Shown: in pieces, positions 8,479-16,932 of the stretch | Layout: each line of letters begins with the position of its first letter | Position numbering within the stretch: position 1 is the stretch's first letter | Origin: Symbiobacterium thermophilum IAM 14863 | GTDB lineage: Bacteria > Bacillota > Sulfobacillia > Symbiobacteriales > Symbiobacteriaceae | Assembly (NCBI RefSeq): GCF_000009905.1 | Contig: NC_006177.1 | Coordinates: 2,294,001 to 2,358,000, forward strand | Reading direction: 5' to 3' | DNA length: 64,000 nucleotides | Notes under the pieces: model-generated | What the model was told of the DNA's origin: nothing | Databases searched by the model: none | The model's input: only the letters and a program-made list of their open reading frames with translations | Translations under genes and position numbers: made by a program

Positions 8479-9274
8479 GGACCTCCGCTTCCACTACACC
8501 CCGGGCGTGGAGGTGCTGCGGGGCATCGACCTGACGCTGACGCCCGGCTCGGTGGCCATCATCGGGCAGAACGGCGCCGGCAAGTCCACCTTCGTCCGGC
8601 TGCTCAACGGCCTCCTGAAGCCGACCGGGGGCGAGGTCCTGGTGGACGGCGTCTCCACCCGCTCCACCACCGTCGCCACCATGGCCCGGAAGGTAGGGCT
8701 GGTCTTCCAGAACCCCTCCGACCAGCTCTTCAAGAGCCGGGTGCTGGACGAGGTCATGTTCGGCCCCCTCAACCTGGGGCTGAGCCCGGAGGAGGCGCGC
8801 CGGCGCGCCGAGCAGGCCCTGGAGCGGGTGGGCCTCACCGGGGTCGAACAGCACAACCCCTACGATCTGGGGCTGGCGGAGCGGAAGCTGGTCACCATCG
8901 CCGGCGTGCTGGCCATGGACACGCCGGTGGTGATCCTGGACGAGCCGACCATCGCCCAGGACGTGAACGGCGTGCGCCAGATCGGCGAGATCGTCACGTG
9001 GCTGCAGGCGCAGGGGCGCACGGTGATCACCATCACCCACGACATGGACTTCGTCGCGCGGTACTTCCAGCGGGTCCTGGTGTTCCAGGACGGGCAGGTG
9101 CTGGCCGACGGCACCGCGCAGGAGATCTTCGCCCAGCCCGACCTGCTGCGGAAGGCGGGCCTGGAGCCGCCGCCGATCACCCTGCTGGGGCAGGGGCTGG
9201 GCCTCCCCGACCCGCCGCTGACCGTCGAGGCGTTCGTGGCGCGGGTGCGGGCGCTGCAGGCACGAAAGTCGTGA
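8459..9274 (+). CDS. ecfA2: ECF transporter ATP-binding protein with degenerate signature motif (second ATPase)
   Basis: The 271-residue ABC ATPase has Walker A GQNGAGKST, Q-loop VFQNPSDQL, Walker B VVILDEPT and an H-loop THDMDF. Where LSGGQ should be, it reads DLGLAERKLV, so the signature motif is missing. This makes the heterodimer asymmetric, with one composite site lacking a normal LSGGQ. The TTG at 8459 is chosen because GGGGGTGAG lies about 5 nt upstream; an in-frame TTG at 8444 is the alternative. It overlaps the first ATPase gene by about 20 bp. Confidence 0.9.
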   Translation: MAEIIVRDLRFHYTPGVEVLRGIDLTLTPGSVAIIGQNGAGKSTFVRLLNGLLKPTGGEVLVDGVSTRSTTVATMARKVGLVFQNPSDQLFKSRVLDEVMFGPLNLGLSPEEARRRAEQALERVGLTGVEQHNPYDLGLAERKLVTIAGVLAMDTPVVILDEPTIAQDVNGVRQIGEIVTWLQAQGRTVITITHDMDFVARYFQRVLVFQDGQVLADGTAQEIFAQPDLLRKAGLEPPPITLLGQGLGLPDPPLTVEAFVARVRALQARKS

Positions 9275-9286
9275 ACGCCCAAGTGC

Positions 9287-9316
9287 ATCGGACCCGGGCA
9301 GGTGCCCGGGTCCGAT
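9287..9316 (+). terminator. Terminator after the ECF operon
   Basis: ATCGGACCCGGGCA (9287-9300) pairs with TGCCCGGGTCCGAT (9303-9316), a 14-bp perfect stem followed by TTCCTCT. It lies 12 bp after the ecfA2 stop codon and before the convergent E2 gene. Confidence 0.85.
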
Positions 9317-9355
9317 TTCCTCTGTGATGGTCCCTCGCACAGGCGCGTCGGCAGC

Positions 9356-10735
9356 CTAGTACAGGCTGACGGTGCCCGGCCCGTACGACTCCAGCCGCCG
9401 CTTCACCGCCTGCAGGAAGCGGCCGCAGACCAGCCCGTCCAGGATGCGGTGGTCCAGCGACAGGCAGATGTTCATCATCGACCGGATGGCGATGGCGTCG
9501 TTCTCCAGCACCACCGGCATCTTCGTGATCTTCTCGAAGGAGAGGATCGCCGCCTGCGGGTAGTTGATGATCGGCGCCGAGAGGAACGAACCGAAGGCCC
9601 CGGTGTTGTTCACCGTGAAGGTGCCGCCGGTCACGTCGTCGAGAGTCAGCCGGCCGGCCCGGGCCCGCTCGGCCAGATCCGCCACCGCCTCGTTCAGGCC
9701 TGCGATGGAGAGCCGGTCGGCGTGCTTGATCACCGGCACCGCCAGGGCGTCCTCGGTCGCCACGGCGACGGAGATGTTGATGTCCTGCCGGATCACGATC
9801 TCATCGCCGTTCCACTGGGAGTTGAGGATCGGGTACTCCCGCAGCGACTCCACCACCGCCTTGATGAAGAAGGGCACGTACGACAGCGGCCGTCCGGTCC
9901 GCGCCCGGAACTCGGGCCCCGCCTGCTCCCGCAGCTTCACCAGGTTGGTGACGTCCACCTGCATCATCGTCCAGGCATGCGGGGCCTCGTGCTTGGCCTG
10001 GACCATCTTGGCGGCGATGCGCCGGCGCACCGGGTCGACGGGGATGACCCGGTCGCCGGGCGCCGGCTGGACGGGTGCTGCCGCAGGGGCCGACGGCGTC
10101 GGCGCCGCGACGGACGGCGCCGAAGTCGCAGCCACGGCCACCCCGCTTGCCGGCGCCGCCGGGGCCGAAGCTGCCACCCCCGCCGGGGCCGGAGCTGCCA
10201 CCCCCGCCGGGGCCGCCGCAGCGGCCGGAGGCGCCGCCGGCGCGCCCGCGGCGCGCGCGGCGATGAACGCCTCCACGTCCTTGCGGGTGATCCGGCCGCC
10301 GAGGCCGGTGCCCCGCACCTGGCTCAGGTCAACGCCGTGCTCCTGGGCGAGGCGCAGGACCGCAGGGCTGTACCGGCCGCGGCTCGCCCGATCCGGCGCC
10401 CCGCTGCCTCCGCCGACCGCCGGCGCACCCTGGGGGGCGGCCGCCTGCGATGCTGCCTGCGCCGAAGCGCCCACCGGCGCGGGCGCCTGCCCCGCGTCCT
10501 CTCCCGCAACCTCCATGGTGGCGATGCGGGCGCCCACCGGCACCGTGCTCCCCTCCGGCACGTCCAGCGTCAGAATCCGTCCGTCCGCGGGCGCGGGGAT
10601 CTCCGCGTTCACCTTGTCGGTGATGACCTCGGCGATGGGCTGGTACCGCTTCACCACATCCCCGGGGGCCACCAGCCACCGGTTGATCGTCCCTTCCGTC
10701 ACCGACTCGCCCAGCTGCGGCATGGTGATCTCCAT
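9356..10735 (-). CDS. bkdB: Dihydrolipoamide acyltransferase (E2) of a 2-oxoacid dehydrogenase complex
   Basis: E2 carries acyl groups on a swinging lipoyl arm and transfers them to CoA. In the 459 residues there is one N-terminal lipoyl domain with the modified lysine in TDKVNAE (K41), then an Ala/Pro-rich linker and a peripheral-subunit binding domain (YSPAVLRLAQEHGVDL, about residues 123-160). A second long Ala/Pro linker leads to the catalytic domain, ending in LSLDHRILDG with the catalytic histidine and aspartate. The one-lipoyl design and gene order (lpd, E1alpha, E1beta, E2) fit branched-chain 2-oxoacid dehydrogenase, although pyruvate or acetoin specificity cannot be excluded. Confidence 0.9.
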   Translation of the reverse strand: MEITMPQLGESVTEGTINRWLVAPGDVVKRYQPIAEVITDKVNAEIPAPADGRILTLDVPEGSTVPVGARIATMEVAGEDAGQAPAPVGASAQAASQAAAPQGAPAVGGGSGAPDRASRGRYSPAVLRLAQEHGVDLSQVRGTGLGGRITRKDVEAFIAARAAGAPAAPPAAAAAPAGVAAPAPAGVAASAPAAPASGVAVAATSAPSVAAPTPSAPAAAPVQPAPGDRVIPVDPVRRRIAAKMVQAKHEAPHAWTMMQVDVTNLVKLREQAGPEFRARTGRPLSYVPFFIKAVVESLREYPILNSQWNGDEIVIRQDINISVAVATEDALAVPVIKHADRLSIAGLNEAVADLAERARAGRLTLDDVTGGTFTVNNTGAFGSFLSAPIINYPQAAILSFEKITKMPVVLENDAIAIRSMMNICLSLDHRILDGLVCGRFLQAVKRRLESYGPGTVSLY

Positions 10736-10753
10736 TGCGCGTTCCCCCCTCGC

Positions 10754-11737
10754 CTAGAACTGGGCCAGCTCCCGCATGGCCGCGAGGCACTTCTCCGTCG
10801 ACAGCATGTAGAACTTCTCCATCGGCCCGGCGTAGGGCATGGCGGGGACATCCGGGCCGCAGAGCCGCTTGATCGGCGCGTCCAGGTCGAAGAGGCACTC
10901 CTCGGCGATGATCGCCGCGACCTCGGCGCCGACGCCGTGGGTCTTGCCCGCCTCATGAGCGATCAGCACCTTGCCGGTCTTGCGGGCGGCGGCGACGATC
11001 GCCTCCCGGTCCAGGGGCAGGAGGGTTCTGAGGTCCAGCACCAGGGCCTCGTACCCCTCCCGGGCAAGCAGCTCGGCGGCCTCCAGGCAGAAGTGGACCA
11101 CCTTGCCGTAGGTGATCACGGTGATGTCGGTGCCGTCCCGCTTCACCTCGGCCTTGCCGATGGGGATGGTATAGTCCCCCTCGGGGACCTCGCCCTTCAC
11201 CGCGCGGTAGAGCCCCTTATGTTCGAAGAAGAGCACCGGGTCGGGATCCCGGATGGCCGAGATGAGCAGCCCCTTGGCGTCGTACGGGGTGGACGGCACC
11301 ACCACCTTCAGGCCGGCGGTGTTGGTGAAGTACTGCTCCACGGACTGGGAGTGGTACAGCCCGCCGTGCACCCCGCCGCCGAAGGGCGCCCGGATCACCA
11401 TCGGCACCGTCCAGGCGCTGTTGGAGCGGTAGCGCATCTTGGCCGCCTCGGAGACGATCTGGTTCATCGCCGGGAAGATGAAGTCGGCGAACTGGATCTC
11501 GCAGACGGGCTTGGTGCCGTAGAGCGCCGCCCCGATGCCCACGCCGACGATGGCCGACTCGGTGAGCGGCGAGTCCATCACCCGCTGGGGGCCGAACTCG
11601 TCGTAGAGCCCCAGCGTCGCCCCGAAGACGCCGCCCTTCTTCCCGACGTCCTCCCCCACGATCCAGACGTCGGGGTCGCGGCGCATCTCGGTGCGCAGCG
11701 CGTCGCGCACGGCCTCCACCAGGTTCATCACCGGCAT
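10754..11737 (-). CDS. bkdAB: 2-oxoacid dehydrogenase E1 beta subunit
   Basis: With E1alpha this 327-residue subunit forms the thiamine-diphosphate-dependent decarboxylase that acylates the E2 lipoyl group. It has the conserved opening MNLVEAVRDAL, GEDVGKKGGVFGAT, the substrate-channel segment DSPLTESAIVGVGIGAA, and RAPFGGGVHGGLYHSQSVE, all typical of branched-chain and pyruvate E1beta chains. The C-terminal transketolase-C domain contains KTGKVLIAHEAGKTHGVGAE. It begins 4 bp after the E1alpha stop codon, so the two are translated together. Branched-chain specificity is preferred by overall similarity but not proven. Confidence 0.92.
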   Translation of the reverse strand: MPVMNLVEAVRDALRTEMRRDPDVWIVGEDVGKKGGVFGATLGLYDEFGPQRVMDSPLTESAIVGVGIGAALYGTKPVCEIQFADFIFPAMNQIVSEAAKMRYRSNSAWTVPMVIRAPFGGGVHGGLYHSQSVEQYFTNTAGLKVVVPSTPYDAKGLLISAIRDPDPVLFFEHKGLYRAVKGEVPEGDYTIPIGKAEVKRDGTDITVITYGKVVHFCLEAAELLAREGYEALVLDLRTLLPLDREAIVAAARKTGKVLIAHEAGKTHGVGAEVAAIIAEECLFDLDAPIKRLCGPDVPAMPYAGPMEKFYMLSTEKCLAAMRELAQF

Positions 11738-11741
11738 CGGC

Positions 11742-12746
11742 TCATCCCTCCTTGTACACGTGGCGCAGGGCCTCTTCCGGGGCGGCGTACGGCTGGGCCT
11801 CCGCCCAGTCGGTCGCGTCGTCCACGATGGCCGCCACCTTCCGCTCCAGCTCCTGCTCGGCCGCTTCGTCCATCAGCCCGTGTTCGAACAGGTACTGGCG
11901 CGCCTTCCGGATGGGGTCCCGGACCTGCACGGCCGCGATCTCCTCCGGGTCCCGGTAGCGCCGCTGGTCGTCGTCCGAGGAGTGGGACGTGATCCGGATG
12001 CAGCGGGCCTCGATCAGCGTCGGCCCCTCGCCCCGCCGGGCGCGCTCGTGGGCCTCCTTCACGACCTCGTAGACCGCCAGCACGTCCGTCCCGTCCACCT
12101 CCACCCCGGGCATACCGTACCCCCGCCCGCGGGCCGCCACCGAGCCGCCCGCCACCTGCTGGCTCAGGGGCACGGAGATCGCGTACTCGTTGTTCTGGAC
12201 CATGAAGATCACCGGCAGCTTGTGCAGCCCCGCCCAGTTCAGGGCCTCGTGGAAGTCGCCCTGGTTGGACGAGCCCTCGCCGCAGGCGGTGTAGACCACC
12301 ACGTCGTCGCCCCGCATCCTGGCCGCCTGGGCGATCCCCACCGCGTGCAGGACCTGGGTCGTCACCGGGCTGGAGCCGGACACGATGTTGAGCGGCCGGT
12401 TCCCCCAGTGGGACGGCATCTGCTTGCCGCCGGACGCCGGGTCGGCGCCCCGGGCAAAGGCGCTCAGCATCACTTCCCGGGGCGTCACCCCCACCACCAG
12501 GTTGACCCCCAGATCCCGGTAGTAGGGCGTGAACCAGTCCTGCCGCCGGCGGAAGGCGAACGCCGCCCCCACCTGGGCCGCCTCCTGCCCCTGCGGCGAG
12601 ATGACGAACGGGATCTTGCCCCCCCGCTGCAAGAGCCACAGCCGCTCGTCCAGCCGGCGGGTGAGCAGCATGTAGTAGTACATCTCCCGCACCTGGTCCG
12701 CCGTCAGCCCCAGGGCCTCATGCCGGGCCATGGTCGCTTCCTTCAT
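11742..12746 (-). CDS. bkdAA: 2-oxoacid dehydrogenase E1 alpha subunit
   Basis: The 334-residue product contains the thiamine diphosphate motif: GEGSSNQGDFHEALN followed 26 residues on by the NN pair in MVQNNEYAIS. The GDG of most members is GEG here. The phosphorylation-loop region reads ITSHSSDDDQRRYRD. The frame is open far upstream, but the ATG at 12746 is chosen for the GGGAGGGGGAG ribosome site and because the protein then begins with the usual short N-terminus. It is followed 4 bp later by E1beta. Confidence 0.92.
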   Translation of the reverse strand: MKEATMARHEALGLTADQVREMYYYMLLTRRLDERLWLLQRGGKIPFVISPQGQEAAQVGAAFAFRRRQDWFTPYYRDLGVNLVVGVTPREVMLSAFARGADPASGGKQMPSHWGNRPLNIVSGSSPVTTQVLHAVGIAQAARMRGDDVVVYTACGEGSSNQGDFHEALNWAGLHKLPVIFMVQNNEYAISVPLSQQVAGGSVAARGRGYGMPGVEVDGTDVLAVYEVVKEAHERARRGEGPTLIEARCIRITSHSSDDDQRRYRDPEEIAAVQVRDPIRKARQYLFEHGLMDEAAEQELERKVAAIVDDATDWAEAQPYAAPEEALRHVYKEG

Positions 12747-12868
12747 CGCTCTCCCCCTCCCGTCTCGATGCTCACTCACCTGGAAATCCACCGCCTGCAC
12801 GGGAGCGGACGGCCGGTCCGTCACCAGCCTTCCACCGCCTGCAGGCCGGTCTTCTGCAGGAGAATCGC

Positions 12869-14284
12869 CTACATGTGGATCGCGCGCCCCTCCACCGCGA
12901 GGGCGGCCTCCCCGAAGATCTCGGCGAGGGTCGGGTGCGGGTGGATCACCTGGCCCAGCTCCCAGGCCGAAGCGTTCAGCGTCAGGGCCAGGCCCGCCTC
13001 GGCGATGAGGTTGGTCGCGTCGGGCCCGATCAGGTGAACACCCAGCACGTCGCCCGTCGCGGCGTCGGCCACGATCTTCGCGAAGCCGTCCACCGAACCG
13101 TGGACCAGCGCCTTCCCGATCCCCCGCCAGGGGAAGGTGCCGACCCGGACCTCCCGGCCCTGCTCCCGGGCCTGCGCCTCGGTGAGGCCCACCGAGGCCA
13201 CCTCCGGCCGGGTGTAGACGCACCGCGGCACCCGGACCGGGGCGAAGGGCTCCGGGTTCAGGCCGGCGATGTGCTCCATCGCAATGATCCCCTGGTGCGA
13301 CGCGACGTGGGCCAGCCCACCGCCGGCCACGTCGCCGATGGCGTAGATCGCCGGGTCTCCGGTCCGGCCGAAGCCGTCCACCTGGATGAACCCGCCCGGT
13401 CCGTAGGTCACCCGCTCCCGGTTCTCCAGACCGAAGCCCCGGGTCACCGGCTCACGCCCCACCGCGATCAGCAGCGCCTCGGCCTGGAACTCCCGGACCT
13501 GCTCGCCCACGCGGGCCTGCACCCGCACCTGCCCGCCCTCCGCCTGCACCGACTCGGGCAGCACCGCGGCGCCGGTCACGATCTCCACCTTGCGGCGGGT
13601 CATCAGCTTATGCAGCTCGGCCGCCACCGCCTCATCCTCCGTGGGCAGGATGCGATCCAGGAACTCCAGCACGGTCACCCTGACGCCGAAGTCCGCGTAG
13701 AGGCTCGCCCACTCCATGCCGATCACCCCGGCGCCGATGATGATCACCGACGCGGGCAGGTCCGGCCGGGCCAGGGCCTCGTCGGACGTCATCACGTGCG
13801 CGCCGTCCACGGGGATGCCCAGGGTCTTGGGCCGGGAACCCGTGGCGATGATGACCTTGTTGAACTCCAGGAGCTCCTGCTGGTCGCCGACCATGACGGA
13901 GACCAGCCCGTTGGGCGAGAAGATCGAAGGCGGAACCAGCGCCCCCCGCCCCTGGAACACGGCGACGCCGTTCTTCTTCAGCAACCCCTGGATGCCCTTG
14001 TGAAGGTTGCTCACGACCTTGTCCTTGCGCGACCGGACGGCGGCGAAGTCGAGGTCGACGCCGCCCGTCAGCACCCCGTACTCCCGGGACTGGCGCAGCG
14101 TGTGCAGCACCTCCGCACTGCGCAGGTAGGCCTTGGTCGGGATGCAGCCCCGGTGCAGGCAGGTGCCGCCCACCTTGTCCTGCTCCACCAGGGCGACCCG
14201 GAGCCCCAGCTGCGCGCCGCGGATGGCGGCGACGTATCCGCCGGGGCCGCCGCCGATGACGACGACGTCGAAGGAGTGGCTCAT
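12869..14284 (-). CDS. lpdA: Dihydrolipoamide dehydrogenase (E3)
   Basis: E3 reoxidises the dihydrolipoyl group of E2 using FAD and NAD. The 471-residue protein has the N-terminal FAD motif GGGPGG, the redox disulfide C42-x4-C47 in GGTCLHRGCIPTK, a second dinucleotide motif (IIGAGVIGMEWASL), and the C-terminal catalytic HPHPTLAEIFGEA with the His-Glu dyad. It is the first gene of the dehydrogenase operon; about 120 bp without a gene separate it from E1alpha. GGGGGCGCGAG precedes the start. Confidence 0.95.
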   Translation of the reverse strand: MSHSFDVVVIGGGPGGYVAAIRGAQLGLRVALVEQDKVGGTCLHRGCIPTKAYLRSAEVLHTLRQSREYGVLTGGVDLDFAAVRSRKDKVVSNLHKGIQGLLKKNGVAVFQGRGALVPPSIFSPNGLVSVMVGDQQELLEFNKVIIATGSRPKTLGIPVDGAHVMTSDEALARPDLPASVIIIGAGVIGMEWASLYADFGVRVTVLEFLDRILPTEDEAVAAELHKLMTRRKVEIVTGAAVLPESVQAEGGQVRVQARVGEQVREFQAEALLIAVGREPVTRGFGLENRERVTYGPGGFIQVDGFGRTGDPAIYAIGDVAGGGLAHVASHQGIIAMEHIAGLNPEPFAPVRVPRCVYTRPEVASVGLTEAQAREQGREVRVGTFPWRGIGKALVHGSVDGFAKIVADAATGDVLGVHLIGPDATNLIAEAGLALTLNASAWELGQVIHPHPTLAEIFGEAALAVEGRAIHM

Positions 14285-14418
14285 GCAGCTCGCGCCCCCT
14301 TTTGCGGCCGCGCGGGCCCGGGGCCCGCGCGCACCGAGGTGCTATACAGTGGATGCAACTTTTGTGCCAGTGATGTAGCCCTTTCGGACCAGCCGGCCCC
14401 TTTGAAGTTCTGCACAGA

Positions 14419-14436
14419 CTTGCAGTGACGTGCAAG
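14419..14436. promoter_or_regulatory. Inverted repeat in the lpdA/gapB divergent region
   Basis: CTTGCA-gtgacg-TGCAAG is a perfect 6-bp inverted repeat with a 6-bp spacer, in the 331-bp region between divergent lpdA and gapB. It sits upstream of a possible lpdA promoter on the minus strand (TGGCAC, 17 bp, TATAGC; about 14372-14344). It could be an operator for an activator or repressor of the dehydrogenase operon. No binding protein can be named. Confidence 0.4.
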
Positions 14437-14503
14437 AGACTGCAGGCATTTCGGTGCACGATCCCCCTGTCCCGTGCTGCCCCCGGTCTATAGACCTAGT
14501 CAA

Positions 14504-14537
14504 TTGGTTGCATCAGCATGATCGATTAGCATGATCG
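14504..14537 (+). promoter_or_regulatory. Putative gapB promoter overlapped by a direct repeat
   Basis: TTGGTT (14504-14509), a 17-bp spacer and TAGCAT (14527-14532) form a weak promoter. The decamer AGCATGATCG occurs twice, at 14515-14524 and 14528-14537, a 13-bp offset that spans the spacer and -10 box. Such a direct repeat is a plausible repressor site for a gene of central glycolysis/gluconeogenesis. Promoter assignment is tentative; the repeat itself is exact. Confidence 0.4.
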
Positions 14538-14615
14538 GAGTTTGGATGCTATGGTGAAATCGATGGCACTTATGGACTACGGGGCCCCGGGCCCCGCGGC
14601 GGGAGGTTTGTCGAA

Positions 14616-15653
14616 GTGAAGGCGAATGTGGCGATCAACGGCTTCGGACGCATCGGCCGCATGGTCTGCCGCAGGCTGCTCCGTCACCCCGACCTCAACC
14701 TGGTCGCCGTCAACGCGTCATACCCGGCCGAGACCCTGGCCCACCTGTTGAAGTACGACACCGTACACGGCCGGCTGGATGCCCAGGTGGTCGCCGGCGA
14801 CGGCGAGATCGTGGTCGACGGCCACGTCGTCCGCCTGGTGTCCGAGCGGGATGCCTCCAGGCTGCCCTGGCGGGAACTGGGCATCGATATCGTCATCGAC
14901 GCGACCGGCAAGCACAAGGAGCGGGAGCGCGCCGCGCTGCACCTGCACTCCGGCGCCCGGAAGGTGATCATCACCACCGCCACCAAGGATCCGGACGTCA
15001 CGGTGGTCATGGGCGTCAACGAGGGCGCGTACCGCCCGGCAGAGCACCACATCATCGCGGCGGCCTCCTGCACCACCAACTGCCTGGCGCCCGTCGCCAA
15101 GGTGCTGCACGAAACGTTCGGCATCCGCACCGGCCTCATGACCACCGTCCACGCGTACACCAACGACCAGAACATGCTGGATAACCCCCACCGCGACCTG
15201 CGGCGGGCCCGTGCGGCCACCGCGTCCATCATCCCCACCACCACCGGCGCGGCGAAAGCCGTCGCCCAGGTGCTGCCCGAGCTGAAGGGCCGGCTGAACG
15301 GCTTCGCCCTGCGGGTGCCCACCCCCGACGTGTCCGTGGTCGATCTGGTGGTCCAGCTGGAGCGGCCGGCCACCCGGGAGGAGATCAACGACGCCCTGCG
15401 CAGCGCCGCCCAGGGGCCGCTCAGGGGCATCCTGGCATACAGCGACGAACCGCTGGTCTCAGCCGACTTCATCGGCGACCCGCACTCGGCGATCGTCGAC
15501 GGCACCCTGACCATGGTCGGACCCGACAACCTGGCCAAGGTCATCGCCTGGTACGACAACGAGTGGGGGTACTCGTGCCGGGTCGTCGACCTCGCGGCGC
15601 TGGTCGCCCGGCAGCTGGCGCTGGAGCCGCCGCTGGAGGGCGTCGCGGACTGA
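14616..15653 (+). CDS. gapB: Glyceraldehyde-3-phosphate dehydrogenase, GapB type
   Basis: The enzyme interconverts glyceraldehyde 3-phosphate and 1,3-bisphosphoglycerate. The 345-residue chain has the N-terminal NAD(P) motif INGFGRIGRMV, the catalytic SCTTNC with C152, the histidine in TTVHAYTND, and the C-terminal WYDNEWGYSCR. At the nucleotide-specificity loop it reads VAVNASYPAETLAHLLKYD; NASY replaces the ND-L of glycolytic GapA and matches Bacillus GapB, which works in the gluconeogenic direction with NADP(H). The GTG at 14616 has GGGAGGT upstream. Pyruvate carboxylase in the same window fits a gluconeogenic setting. Confidence 0.93.
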   Translation: MKANVAINGFGRIGRMVCRRLLRHPDLNLVAVNASYPAETLAHLLKYDTVHGRLDAQVVAGDGEIVVDGHVVRLVSERDASRLPWRELGIDIVIDATGKHKERERAALHLHSGARKVIITTATKDPDVTVVMGVNEGAYRPAEHHIIAAASCTTNCLAPVAKVLHETFGIRTGLMTTVHAYTNDQNMLDNPHRDLRRARAATASIIPTTTGAAKAVAQVLPELKGRLNGFALRVPTPDVSVVDLVVQLERPATREEINDALRSAAQGPLRGILAYSDEPLVSADFIGDPHSAIVDGTLTMVGPDNLAKVIAWYDNEWGYSCRVVDLAALVARQLALEPPLEGVAD

Positions 15654-15706
15654 GGGCCGGTGCCCCCGCGGCGCTCCGCGCAGACTATCCCCGGGAGGTG
15701 ATCGGC

Positions 15707-15892
15707 GTGGGCCACGGACAACCGCCGCGGGGCCGGACGGGCGAGAAGGTCACCGAGTCCGGCACGTACCAGTGCGAGGACCAGACGCGCTGGACATACC
15801 AGGCCGGGGAGCGTTTCCGGGAGTGCCCGTCCACCGGCAAGCCCACCGTGTGGGAGAAGACCAGCGAACCCGAGCATGCAGACAGCCGCTGA
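15707..15892 (+). CDS. YjzC-like small protein, unknown function
   Basis: The 61-residue product begins at GTG 15707, 4 nt after GGGAGGTGAT. It has the pattern RTGEKVTESGTYQC...GERFRECPSTGKPTVWEK. The RxGEKVPESGxY opening and the closing GKPTxWE recall the YjzC-like small proteins of Firmicutes, whose role is not established. Two cysteines are present but there is no full zinc ribbon. It follows gapB by 53 bp and is closed by a strong terminator, so co-transcription with gapB is likely. Confidence 0.7.
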   Translation: MGHGQPPRGRTGEKVTESGTYQCEDQTRWTYQAGERFRECPSTGKPTVWEKTSEPEHADSR

Positions 15893-15906
15893 CCGGGTAG
15901 ATACAG

Positions 15907-15944
15907 GGCGGCCGTGGGGAGCCCGCCGGCTCCCCACGGCCGCC
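15907..15944. terminator. Terminator after gapB/YjzC-like gene
   Basis: A 17-bp perfect stem, GGCGGCCGTGGGGAGCC (15907-15923) with its complement (15928-15944), has a 4-nt loop and is followed by TTGCCTTG. It lies between converging genes and may act in both directions. Confidence 0.85.
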
Positions 15945-15996
15945 TTGCCTTGCGTCGCCGGCGCGGCGCCTGGCTCGCGCTGTGCCCGGGTTGCGA

Positions 15997-16932
15997 TCAA
16001 TACCCGCGGGCCAGATCCACCACGCCGCGCAGGGGCTCGCCCCGCTCGAACCGGCGCAGGTTCTCCGCGCAGTAGGCGGCGATCGCATCGGGCCGGTTCA
16101 GCCCGCTCATGTGCGGCGTGACGGTGATGCCCGGCTCCGTCCAGAAGAGGTGGTCCCCGGGCAGCGGCTCCACGGCGAAGACGTCCAGCACCGCCCGGAT
16201 GCGGCCGCTGCGCACCGCCCGCAGGAGCGCGCCCTCGTCCAGCGTCGCGCCGCGGCCCACGTTGATCAGCAGCGCCCCCTCCTTCATCCCCTCGGGGTCG
16301 ATGAGCCCGCGGGTCTCGGGCGTGTCCGGCAGGGTGCTGACCAGGAAGTCGACCCCGGCGGTGAACTCCCGGACCTGATCAGGGGTGAAGACCCGGTCGA
16401 CATGCGGCCGCGGCCCGGGCGTGCGTGCGAGGCCCCAGACCTCCATGCCGAAGGCCTTGCCCCTGACGGCGACTTCCAGGCCGATGGACCCGATGCCCGC
16501 CACCCCCAGCCGCTTTCCCGCCAGCGTCTCCGCCCGGAACGGATCCCAGCGGCGCTCCGCCTGCGCGGCGTAGACCCGGCGCAGCTGCTGGGCGTAGGCC
16601 AGCATGTGGGCGAAGGCGTACTCGCTCATGGGCGTGCCGAACAGCCCCTCGATGCGGGTCAGCAGCACGCCCGGCGGCAGCGGCGCTGCGACCAGGTCAT
16701 CCACCCCGGCCGCCATCGCCTGGATCCAGCGCAGCCGGTGCGCCCCCTGCAGCAGATCCGCGGGGAACCGGAAGCAGAAGAGGATCTCCGCCTCGCCGAT
16801 GGCGCGCTCGGCCTCCTCCCGGCTGGTGCAGGGGATCAGCCGGTAATCGGCCGGATTAGGGATCGCACGCTCCAGCAGGTCCGCATACGTACCGGCCCGC
16901 TTGGGCTCGTAGACTAGAATCACCCTGGCCAT
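15997..16932 (-). CDS. D-2-hydroxyacid dehydrogenase family protein
   Basis: The 311-residue NAD-dependent oxidoreductase has the central dinucleotide motif GVAGIGSIGLEVA. The conserved catalytic arginine, glutamate and histidine regions of D-isomer-specific dehydrogenases follow: LINVGRGATLDE, then DVFAVEPLPGDHLFW and TPHMSG. Relatives act on glyoxylate, hydroxypyruvate, phosphoglycerate or other 2-oxoacids; the substrate cannot be fixed. The ATG at 16932 is preceded by AAGGAGGAG. Its start overlaps the 3' end of the upstream small membrane-protein gene by 13 bp, so the two are probably cotranscribed. Confidence 0.87.
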   Translation of the reverse strand: MARVILVYEPKRAGTYADLLERAIPNPADYRLIPCTSREEAERAIGEAEILFCFRFPADLLQGAHRLRWIQAMAAGVDDLVAAPLPPGVLLTRIEGLFGTPMSEYAFAHMLAYAQQLRRVYAAQAERRWDPFRAETLAGKRLGVAGIGSIGLEVAVRGKAFGMEVWGLARTPGPRPHVDRVFTPDQVREFTAGVDFLVSTLPDTPETRGLIDPEGMKEGALLINVGRGATLDEGALLRAVRSGRIRAVLDVFAVEPLPGDHLFWTEPGITVTPHMSGLNRPDAIAAYCAENLRRFERGEPLRGVVDLARGY

